Assembly: GCA_004026145.2 (NCBI GenBank)
Contig: CP034975.1
Coordinates: 3,326,398-3,390,397, forward strand
Reading direction: 5' to 3'
Length of the DNA stretch: 64,000 nucleotides
DNA from: Takifugu bimaculatus
Taxonomy: Eukaryota; Chordata; Actinopteri; Tetraodontiformes; Tetraodontidae
The number at the start of each line of letters is the position of its first letter. Within the stretch, counting starts at the first letter, position 1. A program made the translations under genes and the position numbers. Below the pieces are notes generated by a model. That model worked only from the letters and a program-made list of their open reading frames with translations. It did not search any database and was not told the origin of the DNA. Shown one piece after another: positions 37,369-50,900 of the stretch.

Positions 37369-38972
37369 ACCCATAAATTACAATAATTCGGCATCAGGCT
37401 AATATCCGGTGCATTTGCTACAATATACCCTCTCCATCTCCTTTATTTGTGCTGTCTTTATTTATTCAGTTCACTGAGTACTCCGAGCCATTGTTCCCTC
37501 CCCGTGCTGTCCCGCTCCGCTCGTCCTCCAGTGAAGTTGCGCTCATTTATGAACGGGAGCCGCACAGACGAGCTGAGCGAAACAATAGCCTGTTAGCGCT
37601 CGGCGTTCACCTCCTCGTCGAGGGTCACCTCCGCATTCATCCTTGAGAGCAGGTGTTCCTCATATCCTCCTGCCACCCACGTTTGCAAAGCCGATCCACA
37701 CAATCAGATCAGCCCTGGCAGCGCGGCATGCGTGCACGCAGCATGCGGGAATGCGTGCTTGTTTGCGGGGTATGAGTGTTGCACTGTGCTGGGCTCCGCT
37801 CTGACACTGGTGTTCCATTGCATCAGCGTTCTCCCCTCTTGTCAGTTTGGTTTAGCGGGGAGGCTTTGTCTGCTGCAGTCTCTTGGCTCTGCACTTGCCT
37901 GGCATTTCGCCTTTTTGGAGCTGAATTTGAGAGGAGCGGCTGGAAGGAACGACAGGGTCTGCAATGCACGTTCCAGTGGGAAAGGTCTTGAATTGGGCCG
38001 TTAACGCTGTTCAAAACTCCCTCTCAGTAAAAATAGTTTGGAAGCTTTGTGGAGATGAGGAATTTTACATGTCACACGTGTGAAAGATTGTTTTGGATCT
38101 TGCTCTTTACTACTTTTTCCCGACTTGTCATATATTTTACAGCCCTTATATCACTGTAGCGGTGGAACATGATCATTTTAAAGATAGATTACTACTACTT
38201 ATAAATGGTGTAACTTTAAGAGACAGGATTGTTTATTCTCATCCTCCACACAATTCGTTTAGAAGAATAATCCCCCCGAAAAAGATCCAGCAGCTTCAGT
38301 TTTTGTCTATTGAACGGCATTTGGGGTATTTTCCGATGTTTATCTATCAGCAGCTGTGTGTTAATTGCTGATAGTTTTGGACTTTGTTTAAATTCGGAGA
38401 CGGTTTCACTACTGTTTGCCTTTGTGGGGCTCCTAACCTCCAAGTCAAGAGAAGAAAAAAAAGCTAATTGATGCACACTGAAAGCCCACATGCAATCAGA
38501 CTGAGACCCACTTCACAACACAGCAGTCAGGAGAGAAGTTGAAGAAGGGAGGCGGGGAGGAGAAGAAAGACTGAGGAAGGGTCTCGTTAATTAGACTCTA
38601 TTTAGATGTAGTCAAACAACGTGAATGTAATGCGCATTCTAAATTTCTGCAGGAAGAAGTCTGCTGCGTCTCTTTGTCTCGGCCCATCTTAAATCATCTG
38701 TGGATTCACTCGCACAGTGGAACCCGCTCATGCAGAGCCTGTGATTACGCATGTGTGAGCTTTTCTCTGGCACACGGGCTCCAGGACACAGGCTGCAGCC
38801 AAAGATGCAGGAACATTTTGCTCATTCGGGGTGTTATTGCCTGTTTGCTTTTCCCTTTATAGGCCTTCCAGTTTGGGCTGGGGGTGTGACGGGTAAAGCC
38901 CATCACCCCGGGCCCCTGATGCTATGGGGACTTCAAAGCTGTTGGTAACCACAGTCTCAGGAATTCTACTTA

Positions 38973-38980
38973 ACACGCAC

Positions 38981-39018
<38 letters not shown>
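38973..39018 (+). repeat. (CA)n microsatellite
   Basis: A CA array in intron 3, facing two TG arrays just downstream. Confidence 0.95.
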
Positions 39019-39020
<2 letters not shown>

Positions 39021-39124
39021 AATAAGGGCTTAAACAGAAATTTGGAAGGGAAGATGGGGTGTTTATTTGTTAGAGGGGCCCCTGCCAGTTGACACGACCA
39101 CTTCACAGCAGTAAGTCTTTGTTT

Positions 39125-39176
39125 TGTGTGTGTGCGTGTGTGTGTGCGTGTGTGTGTGTGCATGTGTGGGTGTGTA
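39125..39176 (+). repeat. (TG)n microsatellite
   Basis: An interrupted TG array, the inverse of the CA array 107 bp upstream. Confidence 0.9.
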
Positions 39177-39285
39177 TGGAACAGACTGCATTTGTACTGT
39201 ACAGAAAGACATGGTTTGAATGAGGTATTTTTAGGTGCACATAATCCATACAAATAAATGGACAAAAATGTGTGTGTGGATGCTC

Positions 39286-39290
39286 GTGTC

Positions 39291-39326
<36 letters not shown>

Positions 39327-39340
39327 TGTGTGTGTGTGTG
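39286..39340 (+). repeat. (TG)n microsatellite
   Basis: A TG array with TCTG interruptions. A further short TG tract lies at 39405-39434. Confidence 0.9.
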
Positions 39341-41855
39341 CCTTCACAGAAGTACAGCTGAGAGGTCAACACTGACGAACGACTACTGTGGGACGTCTGA
39401 CATTGCTGTGTGTGTGTGTGTGTGCGTGGGTGTGTTTTCAACTGGCAAGGACAGCGAGACGGACACTTGAGGGAAACATCCTGTCCGACAGACACGGAGG
39501 ATGTTTGGAGACCGGTGTAATGTAACAGGGGGGGAGCAATTGGGGAGCAGAACAGGGGAGTCACTCCATCATCTGTGATGGATGAGAGGGAGCAGGCTGG
39601 ATGCGGAGGCTGAGGAGAGAGGAGAGCAGGCCTGAAAAGAGAAGCGAGAGGGAAAGAACGCGGGCTGTCACTGGGTTACAGACCCCCTCTGAACACATGA
39701 TTTGTGACATCGCAGCTTTTTTCCTGGCTTTACTAATCCATTTGGTATGTGAATTGCTCAAGCGACTTGATTAATAAAGCAAGTTTCCAGAACAACTTGA
39801 CAGACATGTGGACCCTAAAGTAGATATTACTCACAAAGGCCAGTACAAATATTGTTCTATTTCTTTTTTTTTACTGAACTAATTATTCCAAACTATTTTG
39901 GGAACTGGACTTAAATCACATGATAACCAAGTTCCATTTTACCGACCTTTCATGACAGCACCCCTCCTTTATTGATAAATGGGAAAGAGGTCAACAAAAT
40001 GACAACAACAACAACAAAAACTAAACCCTTAAAAGTTCTGTAAGTTTAAAGCTGAAAGCAATAAAAATCCAAGCTTGCGACACATTCCGCAGCGATCCCA
40101 TGAATAAAACGAGGTTATTGCTGTAAAGCGGCCCTGTGTGACGTTTGCCATCATTGTTGCTCAAGACGCTTCCAGCTGCAGCCCACCGCACATCCGGGGG
40201 CCTCGGCTGTCAAGCGTTGCCGATCTCTAAACACACCGGAGCGAGGAGTTGTCAGAAGCATCATCTTGTCGTGCAGCTGCGATGCATTCAGCGCGGAGAG
40301 GCCTCCGCGTGTCACTCCGCTTCTGAAAAACCCCAACGTCGCCGCATAAATGTCTGTCTTCCGGCAGCTGTCTGATCTCGCCGCGCTGCCGCATCACAGA
40401 TGTCAGCGTGCAACAACCTTTGCATTTCAACAAACAGGCTCGATCTCTAATGACGAGCGAGCCGGTGGCAGCTCTGTCGGGCGTAATGCTCGCGTGGGTC
40501 CGTGCGCGGCGTGGAAGCCAGGAGCTAATTCCACGATAAGGCCTCAGCCTCTTCCTCTACAGACAGTGAACAGCGATGTGGCGACATGTCAGAAGTCTCG
40601 CGTTCATCCCCCCATGTTCTGAGCTGACAGGAAGCACTGCGCTAATGCTAACGGCTGCCAAACATATCAACACGAATCATCTTAGTCTGGTTGGGAAGTG
40701 CAGGTTGGATCAGAGTCAGAACAAGCTTCTTGTGTGCGTGCAGATGAGTGCGTTGCACTGAGAAGCTGGAAATCGCTGGGTCTCAATGCCTGAGGGCGCA
40801 ATGATACTCTGCTTTTTCAGGAATATGATTGAATATCATACTCTCAAGAATCCAAATTTCATTCCTCCCTCTACTGCTTTGAATTGCAGAAATCTCTTCA
40901 TTTCCTCCTACCTGTCAGCCTCTTGGTTTATGACCTTGCTATGGTAACCTTAGTGTTTTTATCATTTGCGTATTCCATCATAATCACATCTGCAGAAAGC
41001 GGGGCTTCGGAGCTGCCCCCCCGGGATGTGCGCAGGCGCGTGCCCGTGGCAGAATAACCGCGCCACGCAAGCGTGGACGATGTGTCTGTCAATATATACA
41101 GGTCATTAGTAAAGCAGAAGTGAGCGGAGGTGAGGAAAGGAAGACAAAGTGCTTACCACAGCAGGAACTGGGTCTCGCTCTCAAAACACGCTCGCGCACC
41201 CACGTGCACACACTCAGATGCGTCTGAACTTGTTTTGTGCTTTGCTGTTTTTTTTAACCCCATCCCTCATCACCTGGCTGCACATTTAAAAGCTCGCCTG
41301 CGTCCCCGTGTCCATTAAGACATCAACCCGTCTGGAGTTTCTCGGCTGTATGCTGATTTCTTTTTCTTTTTTTTCTTTCTTTTTTGCTGCATCCCAGTTC
41401 TGATGGGATGGATTTTGTTACCTATCAACAGTGCTCCTCTTACGGACTAAGAGCCAGGGGTGTGTGAGTTTAAAGAGAGATATCAAGGAGTAGAAGGAAA
41501 GGCTGTGAGAGTGCTGCACTTGAACTTTCAGGTCCAGTAACACGCCCCGAGGCTGAACATCTCCACAGCTCTTTTCATGAACCAAAGGAGCAGCTGACTT
41601 CTCCGTTCTGGTGAATCATCTGGTACCTGGGCTTTGTCCACCCCGTGTGTCTCTGGGTGACCGCGTGTCCGAGACAACCTCAAAGTCACCGCAGGTTGGA
41701 CATTGTGTGACCTTCTGAAAAGACCTCAGTCTGCGGTGTGGGTTTGAACTCTCGCCTGGAAAACTGACGCTGGAACAGCAAGGGCGGACTTTAATTTTAT
41801 GGTGACTAACTTTGGTGGTGATGCTCAGTTACATAAATTAGGATTTCACCCAGTG

Positions 41856-41880
41856 ACACACACACACACACACACACACA
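41856..41880 (+). repeat. (CA)n microsatellite
   Basis: Twelve CA units in intron 3. Confidence 0.9.
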
Positions 41881-44195
41881 GTATCTCAGGGAGAACCTTT
41901 TCTATCATGTTCCCGTGTTAAGTCATTGATATCCGTGGCAGCTTTGTCTCCCTGAGATGATCTATTCACATGCAACTGCATGTGTCCTTGACGGCGCCTG
42001 CACCCATATTTGATCAAGGAAAAGGTCCCTGCACTCATTTACCGCATATTCCATCCATCCCTGTCCATGGAAGAGATTGGTGACATTTTACCTACGGCCA
42101 CGCTGGTTGACTTGGAAATGGTGCCGGCTAGAACGGCGCCCTGCAGTTCGGGCTTGTGTGATCACGTAAAAGGCGGAGCGGTTGTTTGCATGCTGACACG
42201 CACTGGCGGCTGGCTGCGTCTGAGCGTGTGTCAGTTTGCACGTGCTGATTAAAGACGGTCAGGCCTCAGCGATCTCGCCTTTAGCTATAGCTGCAACGAG
42301 AATGCCAAACACAGCAGAGCGTCCCCGGGTCAGCCAAGCATGGAGGCTGTCATGCTAGCCACCACAGATCAATCTTAGAGCTCCACACCTGCAGTAGCGG
42401 CGCCTTGCCTCGTTTTTCTGCTTCAGCCAAAGCCATTCAGATCAAACAAACGCTCATACTGAAACGTTGAAAACATGGCTATCCCCAGCGATCCTTCTTA
42501 AAGTCATCACCATTTATCATAGGTATATCTGCTGATGACTTAGAATGTTTTACCCTGGTGTAGCACGGTTGATGCATTTATGCATTTAATGTATGCATTT
42601 AATGTCCGGGCTGGGCTCCAGCGTTCCCTGCAGCCAGCAATAAATAATGAATACCAAGTAATATCACCGTCTCATTTGTATATTTTTGTATTCCAGAAAA
42701 CCAAGACACTGAAGCACTCATTAGCATAACTACTGCGGCTTCTTTAAAACCTTCCTGTGTTGCGACGGTTATTAAATTTGAAGCGGTCTCTAACAGGAGG
42801 ATCGGCCACGCAATAAATACCACGTTAAACCACGTGGAACGCGGACTCCCATGTTAGAAGTGTCAAAGTGTGATAACTGTTCACCGTATCAGTTATTTAT
42901 CTCTGCTGCCGTCTTCGTCCCAGTCTATCCCCTTGCAATAAAGTGTCATTTATAGCGGGACAAAAGCTACAACCTTTAAAGGTTGAGGGGTTCTGCCGAG
43001 ACGAGCGCTGACCTTTCCTGCACGCACCCCCGCGCTCACGCACGCAAAGCACCGCCAAGATGAACGGATCTGGGGGGAAAAATGGCAGACGGCAGTGTCC
43101 GACGCAATTACTGTACTCATCCTCTACAGCTCCCCCCCCCCACTCCGATTCCTTTCCCCTTCAGCTCTGCGTGTTCAGGTGGACGGCAGCCTGCATTTGT
43201 CAAGGTGAAGGTAACGCAGCCCACACCTAACGACACAACCGAACAATTTTTCCATCTCTTCCGCTCTGCTACTCCGTCGCTATTAAGTGTTCAATTTCAG
43301 CACCTGGAGGCGATGCCAAAGTGCAAAGCCTCAAGGAATGTTAGTAAAATGGGACTGATTAATGCGAGACCTCTGCTCCAGCTCCAGCTCCTGCGTTACC
43401 TGCTTCTAGGCTGGATTTGCAGCTGCTTCGGCAGCGCTACTGTATGAAAACCAAAGAAAAGGGCTTCAGGTTCTTTTCTTTGATTGTCATTTATTCACCT
43501 CGTACTCAGCGAGAGGCCGGTCTGGGCGGATGAGTGCGACAGTGGTCCAGGACCTCGCTGCAGAGGTGGTACAGGGATAAATTCAGAATATTTCACTCCA
43601 AAACATTTGCATTTTTTTTCTATAAATGTATAAAACCCAAAGAAAAACCAAAAATTGTCACGAAACTCTGTCCATCACACACAGGGTAATGTAGGGTGGG
43701 TGGTGACACTCCAATAAAAGAAGCAATTGGAAAGGTCCGCACTATTGATGAGAACCGGGTCCCAAATGAGCTCCAGCCAATTAATCCATTGATTTACATG
43801 TAAATAGCTCCTGAAAGGTTACTGGCTGTGGCTGCCATCTGCATGCACTTACCATGCTAATATCAGGCTGAGTGACACGTGCACGCGCCAGACACCAAAT
43901 TTAAGAGCTGAGAGATGGGCGTATTTGGAGAGGGAGACATGACTGCTTGCTCACTGAGGGATTGCGCCGCATCCCATTATCAGGGGAGCAAGGCGTTAAT
44001 TACACTGTCATGCGCTTCGGTTGGGGTGCGCACCTTTTAATTATGACACATACGTCTTTTATCCAACCTGTCAGGTTCTGTCCTGGTCTCTGCACTCCAG
44101 CACGGTTTTTCCTTCAGTTTTAGTTTTCATTTAACTTGAACCCAGGAGCAGGGAGAATTCTACCTCCTACTGTTCACGATGTGTTGCTTCCTTCT

Positions 44196-44330
44196 AATAA
44201 GGGCCACTAGAAGAGAAGCAGGCAAAACACCTCGGACAGGTTGTCAGTCCAACACGCAAGAACATGCTAACACCACGTAGAGATTATTGGATTTGAACTC
44301 AGAGCCTTCCCATGGAGCCTAGTCACTCTT
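44196..44330 (-). repeat. fragment of the same dispersed repeat type, inverted
   Basis: The motifs aagaacatgctaacaccac and ggatttgaactcagagcc resemble the 5' portion of the same abundant fish repeat, read here from its minus strand. The similarity is remembered, and the copy is degenerate. The motif ttgaactc also looks like a tRNA B box, but no cloverleaf accompanies it. Confidence 0.4.
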
Positions 44331-44577
44331 GGTAATTCCATCCAAACTGCAGAATAGTTCGTCTTTACTCAAGTAGTTTGAATTTTGTTTGAGGCGGTGA
44401 TGTTTGGCACGAGGCTGCTGCTCATTACTGTCTCCACGCTGTAAACTTGGCGATCCAAGCCTGCTTACTGGCTAGATTCTAGCTTAATGCAGCTATAGTG
44501 AGGAGAGGGGAGTGAAGCAAGGGAAGTGGGGAGTGCAGTTTCATTTTCATCACTGCAGTAAAGCTAATAATGGCCTG

Positions 44578-44578
<1 letters not shown>

Positions 44579-44669
<91 letters not shown>

Positions 44670-44670
44670 G
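44579..44670 (+). repeat. longest (TG)n microsatellite of the window
   Basis: About 45 TG units with two single-base interruptions (gcgt), in intron 3. The sense pre-mRNA would carry a long UG repeat. Confidence 0.97.
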
Positions 44671-47610
44671 GCTGTGTATGATTGAATCGTGTGGGGCACT
44701 TCTTTGGGGGCGTTTAACTCACCATTTGACCTTGCATCTTCTCGCTTTGGGTTTGTGTGTGTGTGTGCGTGTGTGTGCTTCTGTGACATTATTTTGAATG
44801 CGTGTGTATTTGAACATTAGAGCTAAAGATCAAACCAGCTCGAGAAACAGCTAAAACACACAACTTCCAAAGCCAACACTTCTGTTAAGTGAGATGTGCA
44901 CCGGTCTAATGATGCCATCTATCACTCCCTTCATCTTTCCATTCCTTTATCCCGTAACTCCTCCATCAACGTCTCGGCGGCCTCATTAATTTAGCCCGGA
45001 CTATTTATGGGTCTGTAAAACCAATAAGGGAAAAGAAAGGAAAGCTTTTGCTGGCGCGCCAGACGCTTCCAGTGCATGGGAACGATGAGGAAGCCCGTTG
45101 GGATGGATGAGTGCGCCAGCACCGGGTTCTGTTAATTACATGTGATTTTTAACATAGGTATGCTTGGATGTCTGTTGAAAACAGCTCAGAAATAAAGATG
45201 ACTAAATTGTTCTTTTGAATCTTAAAGGAGAAGAAAGAAGACAGAATTGTGTTACTTCCCAGCCTTTATAAAGAGAGCCAGTCTACCGAATACACACATA
45301 TAGTAGTTCCTTGATGTTATTTTATGAGATTACTTGAGCTGGGAAACACTAACGTGATGATATGAGGAGCCCATAGCAGCCTAAAGTGTGAGGTTCTTTG
45401 CCCTTTGCTAATCTAATGTGTGATTGCTTCCATTGATGAGTGTGTAACACACACTATACGTGGGCAACCGTGTCCCATTGGCCCCTTTGTGGCCTAAAAC
45501 TTGGGGCCACATGGTTCCAATTACACATGCTATTGTCAAGCGCAATGGAAGACTGGGCACTTTTATATCTGAGCAGTAGCCGATGAAACAGAAGAAAGGG
45601 AAGATGGCTGGCGTAGATTCTAAACGATGTCAGCAGCGTGTGTGGCCGTGCAGAAATGAGCCGCTGTCATTAACGAGCCTGCTCAGGAGATGGCGAGGGT
45701 CCACTCTCGCCTGTTCGCAGGCATCTCCGCCTGCAGTCTGCGTGCAGCCAGGACGCGTCACTGCACGTCTTCGTTGGCGTCGGGCTGTTGTGCAGCAAGT
45801 GGGAGCTACCGCCCTGCTGTAGAGTGAAATACCATGTGTGCAACCAGCGGGTGAACATTCCTCCTGGCCCCATGATCCTCTGAGGTCATTCATGCAGCCC
45901 TCATCCCCACTGTAATGCCATTGTCCTGGGGTGCAGCCGCCCCATCAGGCCCCCCACGCTACAGCCTCTGGCCTCCCCGACGGTGTGCCCTTCATCTCCC
46001 TTGTCAGCGATGCCATGTGGTGGTTGATGGGAGAGGGCGTGGCCTGAGAAAGAGGCCAGCGGTACAGTCAGGTAATCATGATTTATGTAAAACCCGAGGA
46101 GGAGAAAAGCAAATAGAAGGGTTGGGAGCTGCCCCCTTCTGTGTTCAGCAGGACTCTTCTATAGAATAGTCTACCCACGGTTCACACCTGCTGGGTTCTG
46201 AGGACGTTTCAATGTTCACACTGCCTGGTACTTGAGAACCTCACTTTATTATTTTAGCAAGGCGGCAGTGGCAAAAAAACAAAAAACCTGGCTGCACCTA
46301 TGCAGGAGGATACTGTCTGTTATCACCCTCCCTTGTATTACAGTAAAGTACAGGTTGAGGAGCTGTGTGTGAAAACACTGGGGACACAGTAGCCAGGAGG
46401 CTTCCAAGAGAGGAGTCTGCTGCGCTGAATAAGGACGTATGGGAGGAAAGCGGGGGAGGAAGGACGGCATCTGCCACTACTTAAGAATTCAGCAGAGACA
46501 ATGCAAAGCGAAGCAACTCGCTCTCATTTTCTCCTGCATCCTGCATGTGTTAAAAGGGGCTGTTCATCATTATTCAAGGACAGAGCTGATTAAAGGTGAT
46601 TAAACCCTGCCCATCCATCAACTGCGCCTTTGAGCCTGTCGCTGGCCCCACCGAGTGCCTGGGACACCCGCGTCTGCATGTGTTTAAGACAAAAAGGCTC
46701 TTTCCTGCTTCCCCTGCTAACGTCCGCCATTCACCGATGGAAAGGAACATTATCCCGGCCCCACAAATATTTCACTTCAAACTAAGGTAATGTGCAAAAG
46801 CATTCAAATTGTGGTTTGATATTCAATGGGGCGCAGCAGCACTCATTACTTTTCAGCAACCTCAAGATGAATGTTCGCGCTCTGGTTTGATCAATGGCAG
46901 CAATCACAGGCAATTCTATAACTACAGATAATTTCCCAGAACTTAGAGTTGCTTTGGAAGTGTTTTAGACCTGAATTAGACCTGTTTTGATTAGCAACCA
47001 CTAATTCCATGACATATAATCCCAGCACAGTTTCACAAACGACAGATATCCCAGAAAAAAGCATCAGATATGATGTCATTATGGGATGAAATGAGGTCCA
47101 GTGGACATCTTACAGAGGTTTAGGGAAAGTTCCAGTGGCTGTACGTGAGCAAGGATTCTCGTGATTAGAGAGCTCGTGTGTTGGGGGGTCTGAGCATCTG
47201 GTATTTACACACAACAGAAAGTCTCGTGAGATCTGGAAGTGTTGCTTTTGCGAGGCTGACTCCCCGATTGTGCTCCCACCTTAATGGGCTGAGTCCGTGC
47301 ACGGCCCCGCTCGGCCGGGCACCCAGACTTCTGCTGAACCTGCACTTCTGCCAGACACTTTAGCACCCCCACCCTGGGAGCACCCCATGGCAGAAAGTGA
47401 CAGGAACAGCAGGCCAGAATGAGGTGTGAAGAGTGAATGTGAGGTCACAGGTATCATCTATTCCTTTTATTTTGCTCAGCTCAGCTCAACTCTTCAATCG
47501 TTGCTTCTGAACACTTTACTGGAGGAGCCGTCAAGGCTCTGTGTCTCACACAGGCCATTTACACAGTTCACCCACGTGAAAGTTATTTATGTGTGAGCAG
47601 TGAGTCAATT

Positions 47611-47631
47611 CACACACACACACACACACAC
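47611..47631 (+). repeat. (CA)n microsatellite
   Basis: Ten CA units in intron 3. Confidence 0.9.
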
Positions 47632-47945
47632 GTTGTTTGTACTCGCAGCAGGATCCTGATGCGCTGTATGTACACATTATGTTTGTGCGCCTGCGTTTGA
47701 TTTGTGGCGATGATTTTAGCTGTTAAGTGTTCACAAGACCCACTTGTGAGCAGTTTTTCCACCCTCTGACTTACTTCAGCGTGTGCTCATATCTGCCGCC
47801 AAGGATGATGGGAGCTGATGGGCCACGGTGAAGTCGAGGTAAGTCGAGAGGTTTGAAGTGAACTCGGATCATGCCGGGATGTCTGGCCCTGTGTTTCGTT
47901 CACCTGCGTTGGTCTGTCATGCACACAATCAGAAACAGAAGAGAC

Positions 47946-47969
47946 TACACACACACACACACACACACA
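47946..47969 (+). repeat. (CA)n microsatellite
   Basis: About twelve AC units in intron 3. Confidence 0.9.
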
Positions 47970-50900
47970 GCCTGCAGAGCTGCTCTCCTCTTCTCTTTGT
48001 CTGTCATCCACACGCGCACGCATCACTCACAGGCTAAATCTCAAGCCTCTGATTTATAGAGAGGTTGATCTGCCTTTCTGTGACCCAGTAACTGCTACCC
48101 CCGGGTTTCTAGCCCCTCCTCTCAGTCTCAGCAGTAACACATGGCCAGACACCCTGCGGTGAGGTGTGTCAGTTGAGGGGTGATTTAGCGCTGCTCTGCC
48201 TCAACCACCGCTGAGACACCTGCCCCAGGAATTCTAGTGCAGACACACACACACACCAACACCCGCACACATGGAAATTCACACAGATGCATGCATTTCT
48301 ACACCAGTGCATGCCATACATATCATTCCCCCTAACACACGGATGTCACTTCACGAGTCCCTATTTTGGTTATTACCATAAACCATCACTGGCATCATTA
48401 GCTAACATGTTTATTGCACCATGCATTTTAGATTATTTTCTTTTTTTGATTTGGTTTTTCAACACTGCAAAAAAAAGTAACTGAAAATAAGACATCTAAT
48501 TAGCATTATTCCCTGTATGCAATTATCCCAAACAAATCCAACTGCATACTCGAATCATTATATAATGACATCCTCATTATACATAAGAATTTCCCAGATG
48601 TTCAATTAGATGACACCATGAATCACATTCCAGGTGTAATAGAGTTTTAATTATCTTTTCCAAATATTAATATTTTTTGCATGAAAATGGCGAGAAAAAA
48701 ACAACCAAAACCTCGCAGACAGGCGATGAGATCCCTCACAGACATGCATGTAAGTCAAATCTAAACTTCTCATCCATTGAGTCGTTTAAATTCTGCTCTT
48801 TTGTTTGCTATGACTAGACACTGTCGCAGGTTAAAGGCTTGACATCACAATGAGATGAGGCTCATTTGAATTTGCAGCACTGCGAGTTGAAGGGGCTGCG
48901 ACGCTGGCGCCGAGCTGTGATTGTAATTATTTTGTTATACAAGGCCTTGATCAAATTGCCTCTCGTTTTATTCCCTGCGGCACGCCAGAGAATCCCATTA
49001 GCCACCTCGGGCACGAGCCACACAAAGAAATTCTCAGATCTTAACTGAATCTGACCTTCCTTTAGCTGTCAGAAGTTCACAGGGGGTCGCTCACTTTCAA
49101 GGTGAGAACTAAGGTAGGTGTTATATATTTTGACGTGATAATATTGAAGAAAAAGTAGATGGTGCTCGTAGTTAGTGATATTTACATTCATTTTTCTATA
49201 CCCATCATTTTCTCAGCAACAATCCTCCCAGAGCTTTAAGTTTAAGGGAAAACACACCTGGACTGGCAAATAGATGTATTTTTAAGTGCATAGTGGAAAA
49301 TAAAAGTGGATTCAATCCTTTTCTAGTTTCCACTGGCAACAAATACAAAACCAGATGTTGAAAATTCCAGCTGCAAAGCACAAATGTTATCACCGTTTAT
49401 ATCAGACTGAAGCCATTTATAATCCCCAACATTATTCAAAGAAAAGTGGGTCAGATTTGAACCAGGAACTGTTCGGCCAGTGGCTAAGAACACGAGATGG
49501 TGAAAATTAACATGAATTTATAAATTAAATTTCCTCTTATGCTCGGGCTCCAAATGGAAGAGCTGGGAAAGTACTTCCAGAACTAAAGGTTTCCATTTTC
49601 TTTATTTTTCATCCTCTCGCCAGTCGGAAGCCCTTCGATCCCAGTGAGAGCAGCACGGTGGGCAATGTGAAAGTCAGAATGTCATGTTGTCTGAAGTAAG
49701 GGGAGCCTGGGGGCTCTTTAGCATATGGCAGCAGTCATGTACTGGGGCTGGTGTGTAGGTTCCTGTCAGTGTATTCATGGAGGAGGGTATGTCCTTCAGT
49801 TTCTCCCCAGAGCTCCAGCAGTGAAAGTGGTCTTCCCTGGTGGGCTTTCCTGCACTCCTCAGCCCAGACTTCAGCCCACAGAGCAGCTTCTTTAGCGATC
49901 ACTGTCAGCAGCCATATGGGCGTCGAGTCATCAGAATTACAATAGACACTGGAGGAATCTTCTGCAGCAGCTAGGATGCATAAGTATGTATAGGTAGACA
50001 GCTGTTCACTCCATCCAGCCTTCCCTCTATGGCGCCCCATCTCTGTAACTGTCTGTGATGGTCACAAAAGTGACGTATTCTACTCTGCAGCACAGCAAAG
50101 CCACGATCAGCCATCGAAATCTGCCTTAATTCTAAATTGTGCTTCTCTATCGGATCAGTGGCTGCTCACGAGTTGATATTATTGTTATTCAGGCCAACAT
50201 CAACAGTGAGAACAACAAACTGATGTATATGTTATAGCTACATGCATATGTAGATACAATACAATCATTCATTGTTTCCCAGAATAGTACAAATAAATAA
50301 CTAAATAAATTAGATTTTTGTATCCCAGTGTGCCAGAAAATCCCTTAGTTTAAGATCATGCCTCAGATAATTGCGAATGAATCAGTATTTTCGTTAACCT
50401 GGGTGGTTTTCTCAGCAACATTCCAGCTCTTTGGCAAGTTTAACAGGTGATCACCCCCTGCTGGCCTGGCGCCCCGTAAGCATGCAAAGTACTGACATGC
50501 CATCAATCAGATTTGCATGGATGTGTTTCTTTCTACTCAAATGGACATGCCTTTAGTGTGGAATAGTTTTTATGTTGGAAGACCTGCAAGCCTGCCGTCC
50601 CATCTCAGAGGAGAGTAAGACAAAGGGAATCCGGTCTTTTTGCTCATTAACATATTTTATCTCTTGTTTTTGGGAAGCCAAGAAAAGAACGGCATACATC
50701 TATTTTCCCATGCCAGCATGGGGATGGTGACATGGTTGCCATCGGCTACTATTGTCACACATGGCTTTACGCTAAAATGCTGCGTCCGAATCTAAATCAC
50801 CCAGACGACGACGGCCTGTGTGTTTGGCTGATCGCCTGTGCTGTAAACGTCTGGTTATCGGTTGTTATTCAAAGCAGCACAATTGTCTTGTAAAGGACGA

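Noticed and set aside
44280..44320. A tRNA B-box-like motif (ggatttgaactc).
   Set aside because: No A box or cloverleaf; it fits the dispersed-repeat fragment. A similar motif at 49450-49470 was rejected for the same reason.
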